A stretch of DNA of 64,000 nucleotides from Thinopyrum elongatum (Eukaryota; Streptophyta; Magnoliopsida; Poales; Poaceae), in contig CM022300.1 of assembly GCA_011799875.1 (NCBI GenBank), positions 108,017,201 to 108,081,200 on the forward strand, written 5' to 3'. The translations under genes were made by a program, and so were the position numbers. The notes below the pieces were generated by a model. It was not told the origin of the DNA. It ran no database searches and saw only the letters and a program-made list of their open reading frames with translations. Positions 54,426 through 64,000 of the stretch are shown piece after piece; the stretch's first letter is position 1; every line of letters begins with the position of its first letter.

Positions 54426-57405
54426 ATGTGCAGCGCATCATCTTCATCACCATCTTCGTCTTCAACGGCGCCATCGGTAATGGCGCCCAAGAAGAAGCCC
54501 GGTGCTACTGCTCACCCATCCACCTCGAAGGCGCCGCCGCCCGCAGCCACCAATGTTGTGGGGGACATGGAGGTGCACGAGAGTGAGGACGCCGCTGGGG
54601 ACATGGTCGGGGCAGGCGGCACCGCCACCACTTCCCCTGCGGTCGAAGCAGGAGCAGGAGACGCCGGAGGAGAGCAACATCAGCAATACCCCGATGGCTA
54701 CGCTCCGCGAGGTACGGGTGAAGGGGCTACTCCATCCACACTCCTTCCCCTCGTCGACGGGCACAGCCGCAGCGATGGCGCTCGATCCGGGGCGAATCAC
54801 CGCCCTCCGGCCACCCCCACCACAGGGGCGGCCGCAGCGCGTGCACCTCCCCCGAGACGAGTCAACCATGCTGTTGCGCCTAGCGGAGCTGTTGACCCTC
54901 AAGCGCCATCACCGCGCCACCATGCCATCCAGGTGGTCGCCCCGCAACAGTGGGGGCGTGATACGGTCGCTGCTGGCCCCGTCAGGAGCCGAGCGATGGC
55001 GCGATCTGCGTCATCATCGCCCATACCAAGTACTGCTATAGAGGCCATGGCGCGGGCTCAACTGCTGTTGAGGTTTCCGCCAGCGGCCGAGCAGATGGAT
55101 GAATGGCATGCCACCATCCAGAGCCTGCTCGGCTTCGCCGAGGCTGGGGGCTCGCAGCAAGCTAGCCCGCCATGGCCTCCCCAAGCGATGACAACGGCCC
55201 GTGCTGCTGGTCGTACGGAAGGGGCCACCCCCACGGTACAATCCCTGCCACGGCAGCCAGCGCGGACGCAGCGGAATCAAGAGCCTGATGGCGTCTCAAC
55301 GGCCTCTTCTGACCCTCGAGCGCGTCCAGGCCGGCAGCGTGCCCCGGAGGACCGGCGGAGGGGAGACGCGCGCGTTGTCGTGGAGCTACGCCGCGACGCC
55401 CACCGCCGGGCCAATGGGTGCGACGGTCCTGACGTCGACGAGCCTGCACTCGATACTGGCGGGTACCTACCTTTCGAGGTTGGGTGCCCTGCCTTTACTC
55501 ATGAGCCGCGGCAAGTCCGTTGGTCGTCCGTCCGCACGTTCAAGCCAGAGATACCTGAGAAATACGATGGGAGGCTGAACCCGGCAGAGTTTCTGAGCAT
55601 CTACACCATCGCTGTTCAAGCTGCCGGGGGAAGATATGAGAAGGTATTCGCCAACTACTTCCCTTTGGCTCTCAAGTCCAATGTGAGGTCTTGGCTGATG
55701 CACCTGCCAGAGAACTCCATTTCGTCATGGGCTGATTTGTGCCATGAGTTCATTGGCGCCTTCACTGGCGGCCATCAAGAACCAGGTTGGCCCAGCGATC
55801 TGCAGCTTCTTCAGCAGAAAGAAGGAGAGACTCTCTGAAAGTATTTGCAGAGATTTAGCAGAGTCCACAGAAACATCCCAAATATCCATCCAGCAGCTGT
55901 GATAGCTGCCTTCCAGTCCAATGTGCGCAACCAGAAGATTCGTTCCAAGATGAATGTACGGTTGCCCAAGACTATGAAGGAACTTTACACCTTTGGTGGA
56001 TAAGTGTGCTCGGATGGAGGAGGGAAGAAAACTACCCGGAGAGGAGGATTGCATTAATGTTGATTCAGAGGATGATGACGAGTCCACCAGTCAGAAGAAG
56101 AGCAAGAAGCGCAATAAGAAGCACAAGGATAAGACGGTAATGTCTGTTGAAGGGTCCGGTATCCCTAGTACCGGCAAGAAGGTTAAGGCTGAAACCCCCG
56201 GCAAGGAAGCTGCCGTGTGCTCTGACTGCCGGGAGGCCGCGGCCGCCGAAAAGGCCGGGAAAGGTGATGGGCCGTACTGCAAGATCCATCGGACTAAGGG
56301 CCACGACCTTCAAGAGTGTTATCGGGTTGAACAGCTTGTCAAGAGACAGAAAGCAGAATATGAGAAGCGTGACAAGGAAAAGGGACAGAATATTGCTGGT
56401 GGTAAGGGTCGTGGCGATGAAGTAAATCGCCCCGGCAGACCTCTTCGGAACAAAGGGAAACCCACCAGGGATCGAGAGAAGGAAGCCTGCTGTGATGAGA
56501 GTGATGAAGGGGATGAAGAGGAAACCAGTGAGCAGGAGTTCCAGAAGGCCACTGACGCCCTGTGCATTGACGGGGGTGCGTCCCTACACACCTCTCACCG
56601 CCAACTCAAGCGGTGGGCGCGTGAGGTTAATGCCATGGAACCAGCGCCAGGGGCCCGGAAACCACTCAAATGGTCACGCAAGCCCATCATTTTTTACGAA
56701 GAGGATCATCCTGACCGCACCACCGCGGTAGGATGTTTGCCGTTGTTGATCTCTCCAACAATCCGCAACCTCAAGGTCACGAAGATGTTGGTGGATGGCG
56801 GGGCCGGGTTGAATCTCATTTCCCCAAAGGTTATGAGCAAGCTTCAGATAGCAGAGGATGAGTTAAAAGTCACCGGCACGTTTTAAGGAGTTAATCCCGG
56901 CAGGAGTCATCCTAAGGGAAAGATCATGTTGCCTATGACGTTTGGGGGAGAGCTGAACTACCGGACTGAAAAGATTGTGTTTGATGTGGTTGACCTCCCC
57001 TTGCCGTACAATGGAATCCTTGGACGCCCAGCCCTGGCTAAGTTCATGGCGGCATCCCACTATGTCTACAACGTCTTAAAGATGCCAGGGCCAGTTGGAG
57101 TCATTTCCGTCCCATCGGATAAGAAAGATGCAATCATTTGTGTGGACAAGATGTACCGGGACGCAGTTGCGGCAGCGGCAGTTCCCGCCAAGGAGAACAG
57201 AGGGAAGAAGAAGGATAGTAAGGGCTCCGGCAAGGAATTCGGGAAGCACGCCTCTTCGGAGTGCGCTGCGCCTGTTGATGACTTGCCGGAGAGTTCCAAC
57301 AGCAAGAGATCCAAGGTTGCTGCTCCACAAGTGAAGAAGGTCCCGGCAGGGCTTGCTGGCGTTGATGGTACTTTCACCATCAGCGCCACCCTCGATGACA
57401 AATAG
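54426..57405 (+). pseudogene. Tat gag-protease, broken
   Basis: It starts at ATG 54426. A Pro/Ala/Ser-rich N-terminus precedes the gag core (VRTFKPEIPEKYDGRLNPAE, YFPLALKSNVRSWLMHLP, CHEFIGAFTGGH). TGA at 55836-55838 interrupts it, probably from a CGA Arg codon, and the frame shifts near 55990. Next come a Lys/Asp/Glu-rich segment, a zinc-finger-like YCKIHRTKGHDLQECY and the protease active site MLVDGGAGLNLIS, then TAA at 56884 and the rest of the protease (LPYNGILGRPALAKF). The frame ends at 57405 near another shift. Confidence 0.85.
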
Positions 57406-58950
57406 GAAAGCGCTCGTTGCCTTCCTGCATGCGAATATCGATGTGTTTGCCTGGCAACCATCTGATATCCCCGGTGTTCCCAGGGAGGTAATCGAGCACC
57501 ACCTTGCTGTCTGCCCACATGCCCGACCTGTCAAGTAGAAAGTCTGGAAGCAGGCCTTGGAGAGGCAGCAGTTCATTACAGAGGAGATCAAGAAACTTGA
57601 GGCAACTGGTTTGGTCAGAGGAGTGCTGCATCCAACGTGGTTAGCAAATCCAGTGGTTGTCCGGAAGGCCAATGGGAAATGGAGACTTTGCATAGACTTC
57701 ACAAATCTCAACAAGGCTTGCCCGAAAGACCCATTTCCCTTGCCGTGCATCGACCAGATCGTGGACTCCACTTCAGGCTGCGATTTGCTCTCCTTTTTGG
57801 ATGCATATTCTAGGTATCATCAAATCTTCATGACCAAGGAAGACGAAGAGAAGACCTCGTTCATCACCCCGTGTGGTACGCACTGTTTTATCCGCATGCC
57901 TTTCGGATTAAAGAGTGCCGGGTCTACTTTTGCAAGGGCAGTCCAGATTGGTTTTGGGCCACAGCTGCACAAAAACATTGAGGCTTATATGGATGATATT
58001 GTGGTCAAAACCAAGGACAGATCAACCCTTATCCAGGATTTGGAGGAGATATTTGCCAATTTGCGTAAGATCAACTTGAAGCTCAACCTGGAGAAGTGTG
58101 TATTTGGTGTTCCCTCTGGCAAGCTGCTCGGGTACTTTGTATCCCATCGGGGGATCGAAGCCAACCCCGATAAGATCCAAGCCATCGAACAGATCCAAGC
58201 ACCAAAGACGATCAAAGATGTAAGGCGTCTGACAGGGTGCGTTGCCGCGCTAAGCAGATTCATTTCCAAGTCTGCCGAGCGCGCCTTGCCGTTCTTCAAA
58301 ATCTTGAAGAAGGCAGGGCCCATGAAGTGGACTCCAGAAGTAGATGCGGCTTTACAAGAGTTGAAGGCCTACCAATCTTCTGTGCCCACCTTGGTTGCTC
58401 CCAAACCGCAAGAGCCATTGCTGTTATACTTGGCAGCAACCAATCAAGTGGTTAGTGCAGCCTTGGTGGCGCAGCGGGAAGTGGATGAAAAAGAGAGTGA
58501 GCAAAGACCAGCAGAGTCAGATAGGGACCAGGACAGAGGTAAGCACGGCAGTGAAGACAACCCCAAGGACACGGCAAGGAAGAAAGTGGTGCAGCGCCCA
58601 GTGTACTTCGTCAGTTCCCTGCTACAGGGGGCTAGATCGAGGTACTCTGGCGTGCAAAAATTGATCTTTGGCCTCATCATGGCCTCAAGGAAACTGCGCC
58701 ACTACTTCCAAGCCCATGAGATCACGGTTGTCACTCGCTTCCCGTTGCAAAGGATACTCCGGAACCCTGAGGCTACTGGCAGAATAGTGGAGTGGGCTTT
58801 GGAGTTATCCAGTTCTGGTTTGAAGTTTGAGAGCACATCAACAATCCAGAGCAGGGCATTGGCAGAGTTTATTGTAGAATGGACGCCAACCCCTGACGAG
58901 GAAGTGCCAGAAACAGTTATCCCCGGCAAAGAGGCGCCCCAAGAATGGAT
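57395..58950 (+). pseudogene. Tat reverse transcriptase and RNase H
   Basis: The RT connection region (FLHANIDVFAWQPSDIPGVP) is followed by TAG at 57536-57538 (probably from CAG), then the palm and fingers: RKANGKWRLCIDFTNLNKACP, LDAYSRYHQIFM, the YMDDIVVKTK catalytic box (about 57987) and LGYFVSHRGIEANPDK. The first RNase H follows (RPVYFVSSLLQGARSRYSGVQK). The frame is lost near 58950, where the next domain continues in another frame. This enzyme would copy element RNA into DNA in the virus-like particle. Confidence 0.88.
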
Positions 58951-60834
58951 TATGTATTTGATGGTGCTTTTTCCCTACAAGGTGCAGGGGCTGGCGTGCT
59001 TCTCGTTGCTCCCTCCAGGGAACACTTGAAGTACGTCGTCCAGATGCATTTTGCCCGGGAAGAGGCAACCAACAATACAACAGAGTATGAAGGGCTCCTT
59101 GCCGGGCTCAGGATTGCCGCAGAATTGGGAATCAAGAAGCTGATCATTCGAGGAGACTCACAGCTTGTGGTGAGACAAGTCAACAAGGATTACCAAAGTC
59201 CATTGATGGAGGCATACGTTGAGGAAGTGAGAAGATTGGAGGAGCGCTTTGACGGGTTGCAAACAGAGCACATACCTCGTGCGGAAAACAGCATAGCTGA
59301 TCACCTGTCAAAGTGTGCTACCCAAAAGCTTCCCGTGGAACCAGGAACTTTTGTTCTCCATCTTACTCAGCCCTCCGTATCCCCAGCAACAATGGCCCGG
59401 AAAAGGAGAAAGCTGGACTCCGGTAAGCCTCTCCCGGTAGAGCTATCCTCTCCTGGCAGGGACCCTACCGGAAACAACTCCTCACAACCTGCCGGACCGC
59501 ACCCTTCAGCCGGACCCATGGTCCCTGCGAACGAGGAATGTGCCCCCGCAGTTGAGGAGGTGCCGCTAGTCCTTGTTGCCGTGCCCCAGGCTCCAACTTG
59601 GGCAAGGCACATAGTCCACTTTCTCCAAACCGGAGAACTCCCCAATGACCAAGATGAGGCTGAAAGAGTAGCCCAGAGGGCCAGTATGTACCAGTTTGTC
59701 GATGACACTCTGTACAGAAGGAGGCCCAACGGTGTGAAATTGAAGTGCATCTGCCGGGAAGAAGGGAAGGAACTGCTGGCTAAAATACACAAAGGCATGT
59801 GCGGCTCCCACATTGGATCAAGGGCGCTGGTTGGGAAAGCATTCCGGCAAGGATTATATTGGCCCATAGCCCTCCAAGATGCAGTTGAGCTAGTCACCAA
59901 ATGTGAAGCCTGTCAGTTCCATTCCAAGGAAATCCACCTGCCTACCCAAGCTCTTCAGACAATCCCTTTATCATGGCCATTTTTGGTCTGGGGGCTCGAT
60001 ATCCTCGGCCCTTTCCCCCAAGCGATTGGGGGCTTTGAATTCTTGTTCGTTGCTATCGACAAGTTTACAAAGTGGCCGGAAGTTGCTGCCGTGAGAAAGG
60101 TGACTGCTCAATCAGCTATCAAGTTCTTGAAAGATTTGGTGTGTCATTTTGGAATCCTGTCAAGGATCATTACCGACAACGACACCCAATTCACGAGCCG
60201 CGCCTTCATGCAATATGTTCATGCCCTCGGAAGCAAAATCTCGTTTGCTTCTGTCGCACATCCCAGAAGCAACGGGCAAGCTGAGAGGGCGAACGCTGAA
60301 GTGCTGCGGGGACTCAAAACAAGAACCTTTGATACGCTGCAGAAGCATGGCAGGCGGTGGATCGATGAGCTACCGGTAGTTCTATGGTCCCTCAGAACGA
60401 CACCAAATCGATCTACCGGGCAGACTCCTTTTTCCCTGGTCTGTGGGGTAGAAGGAGTTATCCCCACGGAACTCATTTATGGGTCGCCTCGAGTGCTTGC
60501 CTACGACGAAGTAGCGCAAGTTCAGCACCGGCGTGACGACGCTGTGCTACTCGAGGAGAACCGTCTCCGAGCTGCTACGCGTGCTGCACGCTATCAGCAA
60601 GCCCTGCGTCGCTATCATAGCCACAGGGTTCATGCCCGGTGTTTTGAGGAAGGCTACCTTGTCCTTAGGCGCGTTTAGTCCGCCAAGGGTACAAACAAGT
60701 TGACGCCGAAGTGGGAAGGCCCTTACCGGGTAGTACGAGTCACCAGACCTGGCGCAGTTTATCTGGAGACCGGAGATGGCATTCAATTGCAAAACTCATG
60801 GAATATTGAGCATCTCCGCAAGTTCTACCCGTAA
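58945..60834 (+). pseudogene. Tat second RNase H and integrase
   Basis: The frame begins YVFDGAFSLQGAGAG, the additional archaeal-type RNase H of Tat elements (acidic residues in FDGA, NTTEYEGL and RGDSQLVV). The integrase has an HHCC zinc module (HKGMCGSHIG to CEACQFHSKE) and the DDE core: D in WGLDILGPF, D in ITDNDTQF and E in NGQAERANAEV. TAG at 60676-60678 (probably from CAG) cuts the chromodomain-less C-terminus, which continues in frame (LTPKWEGPYRVVRV) to a stop at 60832-60834. Confidence 0.88.
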
Positions 60835-61001
60835 GGCGCGGCTGTCGGGCCCTGCCCGGTAGCCACCCTTTTGTACAGGCCTTGCCTCAGTTGCATGTAA
60901 CCCCTTATACAAAGCCAGGCGATGACCCTGAGCACCAGAAAAATAAACGAAGCGCTGGGGGCCCCCGACCAAGTTGCATGCATGCATAAGCATTTCATGA
61001 G

Positions 61002-61065
61002 CATTTGCATATGCATATAGATAGGATTGCATCCATTTGCATATGCATATAGATAGGATCGCATC
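61002..61065 (+). repeat. Tandem 2 x 32 bp
   Basis: Two units of CATTTGCATATGCATATAGA... lie back to back (61002-61033 and 61034-61065) with one difference. Each contains the palindrome ATGCAT/GCATATGC. Confidence 0.85.
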
Positions 61066-61499
61066 CTGCATCATTCTCATCTGCGTAAAGCTGCAGGTTC
61101 CTGCCAAGAACTCGGTTTCTGCAAGAAGATGAGGAGATGAACCAACGCTGCGATCCCCGGTGAACCAAACAGATAAGTTATACCTCTTGTCCATAAGTGT
61201 TCTGTAAGCTAAAACTTTTGCATAAGAAAACCCCGCCACTCTTCGAAACTTAGGTGCTCCCATCCCTGGCTCGAATGTTGCTTTGACCTGGATGGCCGTA
61301 GTGGCCTTTGATGAAAAGAAGTTGGCGGGGGGCTGGTCCCTCTATTTCTTGCTGGTGGGCTCAGTTCCCCGGCAACGAAGGAAGGGTACCGGCAGGATAG
61401 CCTGCCGGGGAAAACTCGTTTATTTAAAATAAAGAGGCATTTCACCTCCGCGTGGACATATACATGCACGAGTTCCTGGCAAGTTTCATCTTTTTCATT

Positions 61500-61895
61500 A
61501 ATATGCTGGTCATACAAGTACAAACCTTACAGAACACAGACATGGACTCGAGAGATTACATTATTTGAACTAAAATTTGGCAAGTGCCTACGAGTTTAAG
61601 ATTGAAAAAAGATAAGTGCCCCGTAATGCCTTTGCCCTTGTCCATCTCCTTCAGGAAAATGTGGAGGAGGCCGGTGGCGAACCCAGCTAGGATTCAGCGC
61701 CTCCCCAGGGTCAGGGTGGCGCCGCCCCTCGGCAAGGAGGAAGAAACCGGAGGGCAGGCGTGGATGGTGACATTGCCGGAGGACCAGATGGGGGACACGG
61801 AGTCACCGGCAAACATGGCTCGTTAGAACGGTCGTCCCTGTTCTTGACGCGTAGTGGGTTGCCACCGCCATCCGCATCGCTACCACCCGAAGACC
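61500..61895 (-). other. Possible 3' part of antisense gene
   Basis: After the antisense frame at 61896 stops, a second minus-strand frame (61935-61711, with Pro/Ser-rich sequence) may continue it through a frameshift or splice. AT-rich sequence toward 61500 resembles a transcript 3' end. Confidence 0.3.
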
Positions 61896-62294
61896 TCAGC
61901 ACGAACGCCGCGCCGAGCACCATGCTCTCTGGCATATCCCACAGAGAGCATGGTCTTCCCCAACGGCCCTGACGTTAGAATCCACTGCGCGTTCCCAAGA
62001 CATATGTGGGAGCAAGGAGCCCTCCCGCATGGCGATAGGATGACACCCGAGTAGGGTCAGGTTCGCCTTCGTCGCCGGCGAACACCCCCCACGACTCTTC
62101 CCCAGCATCGCGATGGAATGAAGAATGAGGAGCGATCGACTACCATGCCCAGCACCCGATACGGGCCTCGGCATGGTGTCGTTCGCATCCCCTCCCACTA
62201 GAACCAAGGCCACAGGCGACTCGACGACGAGCGCACCGGAGTCGCCACCCCTGGCGTTATCGCCGCGCTGCCAGAATATCCCTTTCAGATCCAT
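61896..62294 (-). CDS. Antisense ORF in Tat 3' region
   Basis: On the strand opposite gag-pol, an ATG at 62294 (MDLKGIFWQRGDNARGGDSG) opens 132 codons to a stop at 61896. The frame is open further upstream to 62489. A TATAAAAGG box (minus strand, about 62419-62427) lies about 130 bp before the ATG. No domain is recognised; a CGICQRAWC cluster is near the end. Antisense ORFs in this position are known in Tat-lineage elements such as maize/teosinte Grande, so it may be a real transposon gene of unknown function. Confidence 0.4.
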   Translation of the reverse strand: MDLKGIFWQRGDNARGGDSGALVVESPVALVLVGGDANDTMPRPVSGAGHGSRSLLILHSIAMLGKSRGGCSPATKANLTLLGCHPIAMREGSLLPHMSWERAVDSNVRAVGEDHALCGICQRAWCSARRSC

Positions 62295-62418
62295 GGGGAA
62301 TTCTAAACTAAAGCCCGGGGCTTGGCCCCAGGTCTTCTTCTCAACATGACCAAAAAAAGGCAGAAGCGGGGGAAGGAAGGATTCGGAGATGGATGGCTCG
62401 GCTCTCCATCCGCCCCTC

Positions 62419-62427
62419 CTTTTATAG
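62419..62427 (-). promoter_or_regulatory. Antisense TATA box
   Basis: The minus strand reads CCTATAAAAGG, the same string as in the element's own LTR promoter, upstream of the antisense ATG at 62294. Confidence 0.45.
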
Positions 62428-62817
62428 GCGGAGCAAGAAAGGGAGCCGCTCCCTGAACAAGCAATCACCGCCCCTCTCCGCCAATTCAAGAAGACCGGGC
62501 CCTCGCCTTGATGCTCTCCTGCACCACGCGCCTCCGTTACCTACCCCGCGCGATGCATGCCGCATACGTGGCTAAGGATAAGGGCGTGGTGGGAAGAGTG
62601 AATTGGCAGTTTCTACCCCGTGCATTAAAGTCATTCACGGGCCATTGCAAAGATGGCCCCACCATGATTGGCTTTACACGACGCACGGGAAAACCGGAAA
62701 CTGGCCCGGAGTCAAGATTAATGAAGAAGCAAAGAAGACTCCAAGAGATCAGCCCCTTCAGCACCCCTGCCTGTGCACTTATTAGGACCTACCCCGACGA
62801 CGCCCGGTAGAGCGATC

Positions 62818-62837
62818 GGGGCAGGCCCGGGGGCTTC
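62818..62837 (+). other. Polypurine-like tract
   Basis: GGGGCAGGCCCGGGGGCTTC lies directly before the 3' LTR, the expected plus-strand primer position. Confidence 0.55.
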
Positions 62838-63758
62838 TGTTGGTGCAACAAACCCTGGGTCTGTTACCCTGATTGTGCACAGGCACGAGAACAAGATTAC
62901 AACACCAAGGCTGTGTTAAGATACAAGAGACCAAGATCTTCGAAGAACCAGCAGGGAGATTAAGGAGGCCAAGACCAAGACAGAGAAGCAAGACACCACC
63001 AGGAGAAAAGCCTCCCTTGCCGGGCAGGCGGACCTGGCAGGGACAAGGCCTCCCCCGGAAGGGAGCATTCAAGACGTCCCGGCAGGGCCTGCCGGGACTC
63101 ACGAGGGCAAAGACACCTCACCAAGCCATTTCACCACGATCCACGTCATTGATCAATGTGGTGTCAAGCCGCAAAGTGACTAAGTGGCAGCCATTCGCCA
63201 CATGGCGGCCTCTTTCTACAGGAAATACCTACAGATGACACCCGTCCTGCAGCGTGTCAAGCAAGCAGGCATGAAGCTGGCAAGACGAGCCCGGCAAGGC
63301 TTGCCGGGCGAGCAACGATGTGACGTTGAGCGGTGCATTTAATGCACTCTGTCAGCCTATGGAATTAGGTATGATAGCACTGTTTGCTATCTTATCAGTG
63401 CATAATGACTGTTTTGCCACTGTGGTGACCCCTTAACCTATAAAAGGAGGCCCATGGCAACCGAAGCAGGGGTTGGGAAAGTTGAACACCCCCACACTCG
63501 TACGCGCGTAGTCACTACCTCCCTAGGGCGAGCCTGCCGGGCAAGTGTACTATGGTCCACCACCACTTTTCCACAATCAATCCACCAAAGCAGGAGTAGG
63601 GTTTACGCCTCGCGGCGGCCCGAACCTGGGTAAAATTGCCTGCGTGATCTCTGCCGTGCTGCCCCACGTTCTTCTGCTCTTTGTGCGATGCGACATCCCC
63701 CCTGCCAAACCAGCAAGGGGCCCCTTGGCCCCATAGGTGGTCGTGGTTTCCCGCGACA
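62838..63758 (+). repeat. 3' LTR of Tat element
   Basis: It is 921 bp, from TGTTGGTGCAACAAACCC to TTTCCCGCGACA, followed by TTAAT. The TATAAAAGG box lies at about 63438-63446. Confidence 0.93.
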
Positions 63759-63763
63759 TTAAT

Positions 63764-64000
63764 ACACTAGATGCATGCTGGATAGCGATCGATGTGTGGA
63801 GTAATAGTAGTAGATGCAAGCAGGAGTCGGTCTACTAATCTTGGACGTGATGCCTACATAATGATCATTGCCTAGATATCATCATAATTATTTGAAGTTC
63901 TATCAATTGCCCAACAGTAATTTGTTTACCCACCGTATGCTATTTTTCTCGAGAGAAGCCACTAGTGAAATCTACGGCCCCCGGGTCTATTTCTCCATCA
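63764..64000 (+). repeat. 3' LTR of outer Athila-type element, second part
   Basis: It continues the LTR broken at 53457 and matches about 47475-47711. By comparison with the 5' LTR, about 380 bp more should follow outside the window. Confidence 0.9.

Larger units (their letters stand above)
53458..63758 (+). mobile_element. Complete Tat-lineage Gypsy, 10.3 kb, TSD TTAAT
   Basis: LTRs are 53458-54379 and 62838-63758. The internal order is gag, protease, reverse transcriptase-RNase H, a second RNase H, integrase, then a 2-kb 3' region with an antisense ORF. The extra RNase H between the first RNase H and integrase marks the Tat lineage. All coding parts are present, but stops and frameshifts make this copy inactive. 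Confidence 0.93.
46490..64000 (+). mobile_element. Athila-type Gypsy with gag and protease only, split
   Basis: The 5' LTR is 46490-48090, followed by a primer site, gag-pro 48309-50279, a non-coding 3' region, a polypurine tract and a 3' LTR that begins at 52472, is interrupted by the Tat element (53458-63758) and continues from 63764 beyond the window. It has no reverse transcriptase, RNase H or integrase. The left flank GTGTT (46485-46489) should recur after the 3' LTR outside the window. Confidence 0.85.

Noticed and set aside
55725..56087. Minus-strand frames opposite Tat gag-pol (also 57076-57771 and 59367-59900)
   Set aside because: Shadows of strong sense coding with clear gag, RT and integrase motifs.

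Overview
The window is nuclear DNA of a large-genome grass, almost certainly a Triticeae species (wheat, Aegilops or barley group). The basis is the density and style of nested LTR retrotransposons: Athila-lineage Ty3/Gypsy elements primed by tRNA-Asp, a BARE/WIS/Angela-type Copia and a Tat-lineage Gypsy, together with Stowaway and hAT miniature elements and intron-bearing plant gene fragments. Nothing bacterial, organellar or CRISPR-like is present. Family names are recalled from memory and are tentative; superfamily calls rest on motifs in the sequence.

Layout. 1-3047: remnants of two LTR retrotransposons. 3048-10045: a reverse-strand chain of two related non-autonomous Athila-type elements (LTR-internal-LTR-internal). 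10046-12774: a 5'-truncated Gypsy LTR split by a solo LTR that has a perfect ATATG target-site duplication (TSD). 12775-13895: no recognisable gene. 13896-14176: a Stowaway MITE.

14181-40470 is the most interesting part. It starts with CACTACTGCA, ends with the reverse complement, and is flanked on both sides by taaa. Its two ends are inverted arms of about 1.6 kb, each carrying a copy of a 3'-5' exonuclease (RNase D/WRN-like) gene, and subterminal CACACGGTT-type motifs recur inside it. I read it as a giant, gene-carrying, CACTA-ended DNA transposon or a composite of several. It also holds a proline/alanine-rich ORF, an ORF with SSKGKE repeats, a two-exon zf-XS-like gene, a six-exon chimeric F-box/FBD pseudogene, and a degenerate satellite-like array. 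Later insertions into it are two or three solo LTRs, a complete non-autonomous Athila element (24883-31540, TSD GTCCC), two Stowaway MITEs and one hAT MITE. I recognised no transposase of its own.

40604-64000 is a Russian-doll nest. A broken PIF/Harbinger transposase gene is interrupted by a BARE-type Copia, whose gag is interrupted by an Athila-type Gypsy carrying gag and protease only, whose 3' LTR is interrupted at 53458 by a complete 10.3 kb Tat-lineage Gypsy (TSD TTAAT, LTRs about 3% different). The outer Gypsy LTR resumes at 63764 and runs off the window.

No host gene with a clear cellular role is intact here. The most gene-like units, the zf-XS gene and the right-hand exonuclease, both lie inside the 26 kb transposon-like structure and are probably captured cargo.
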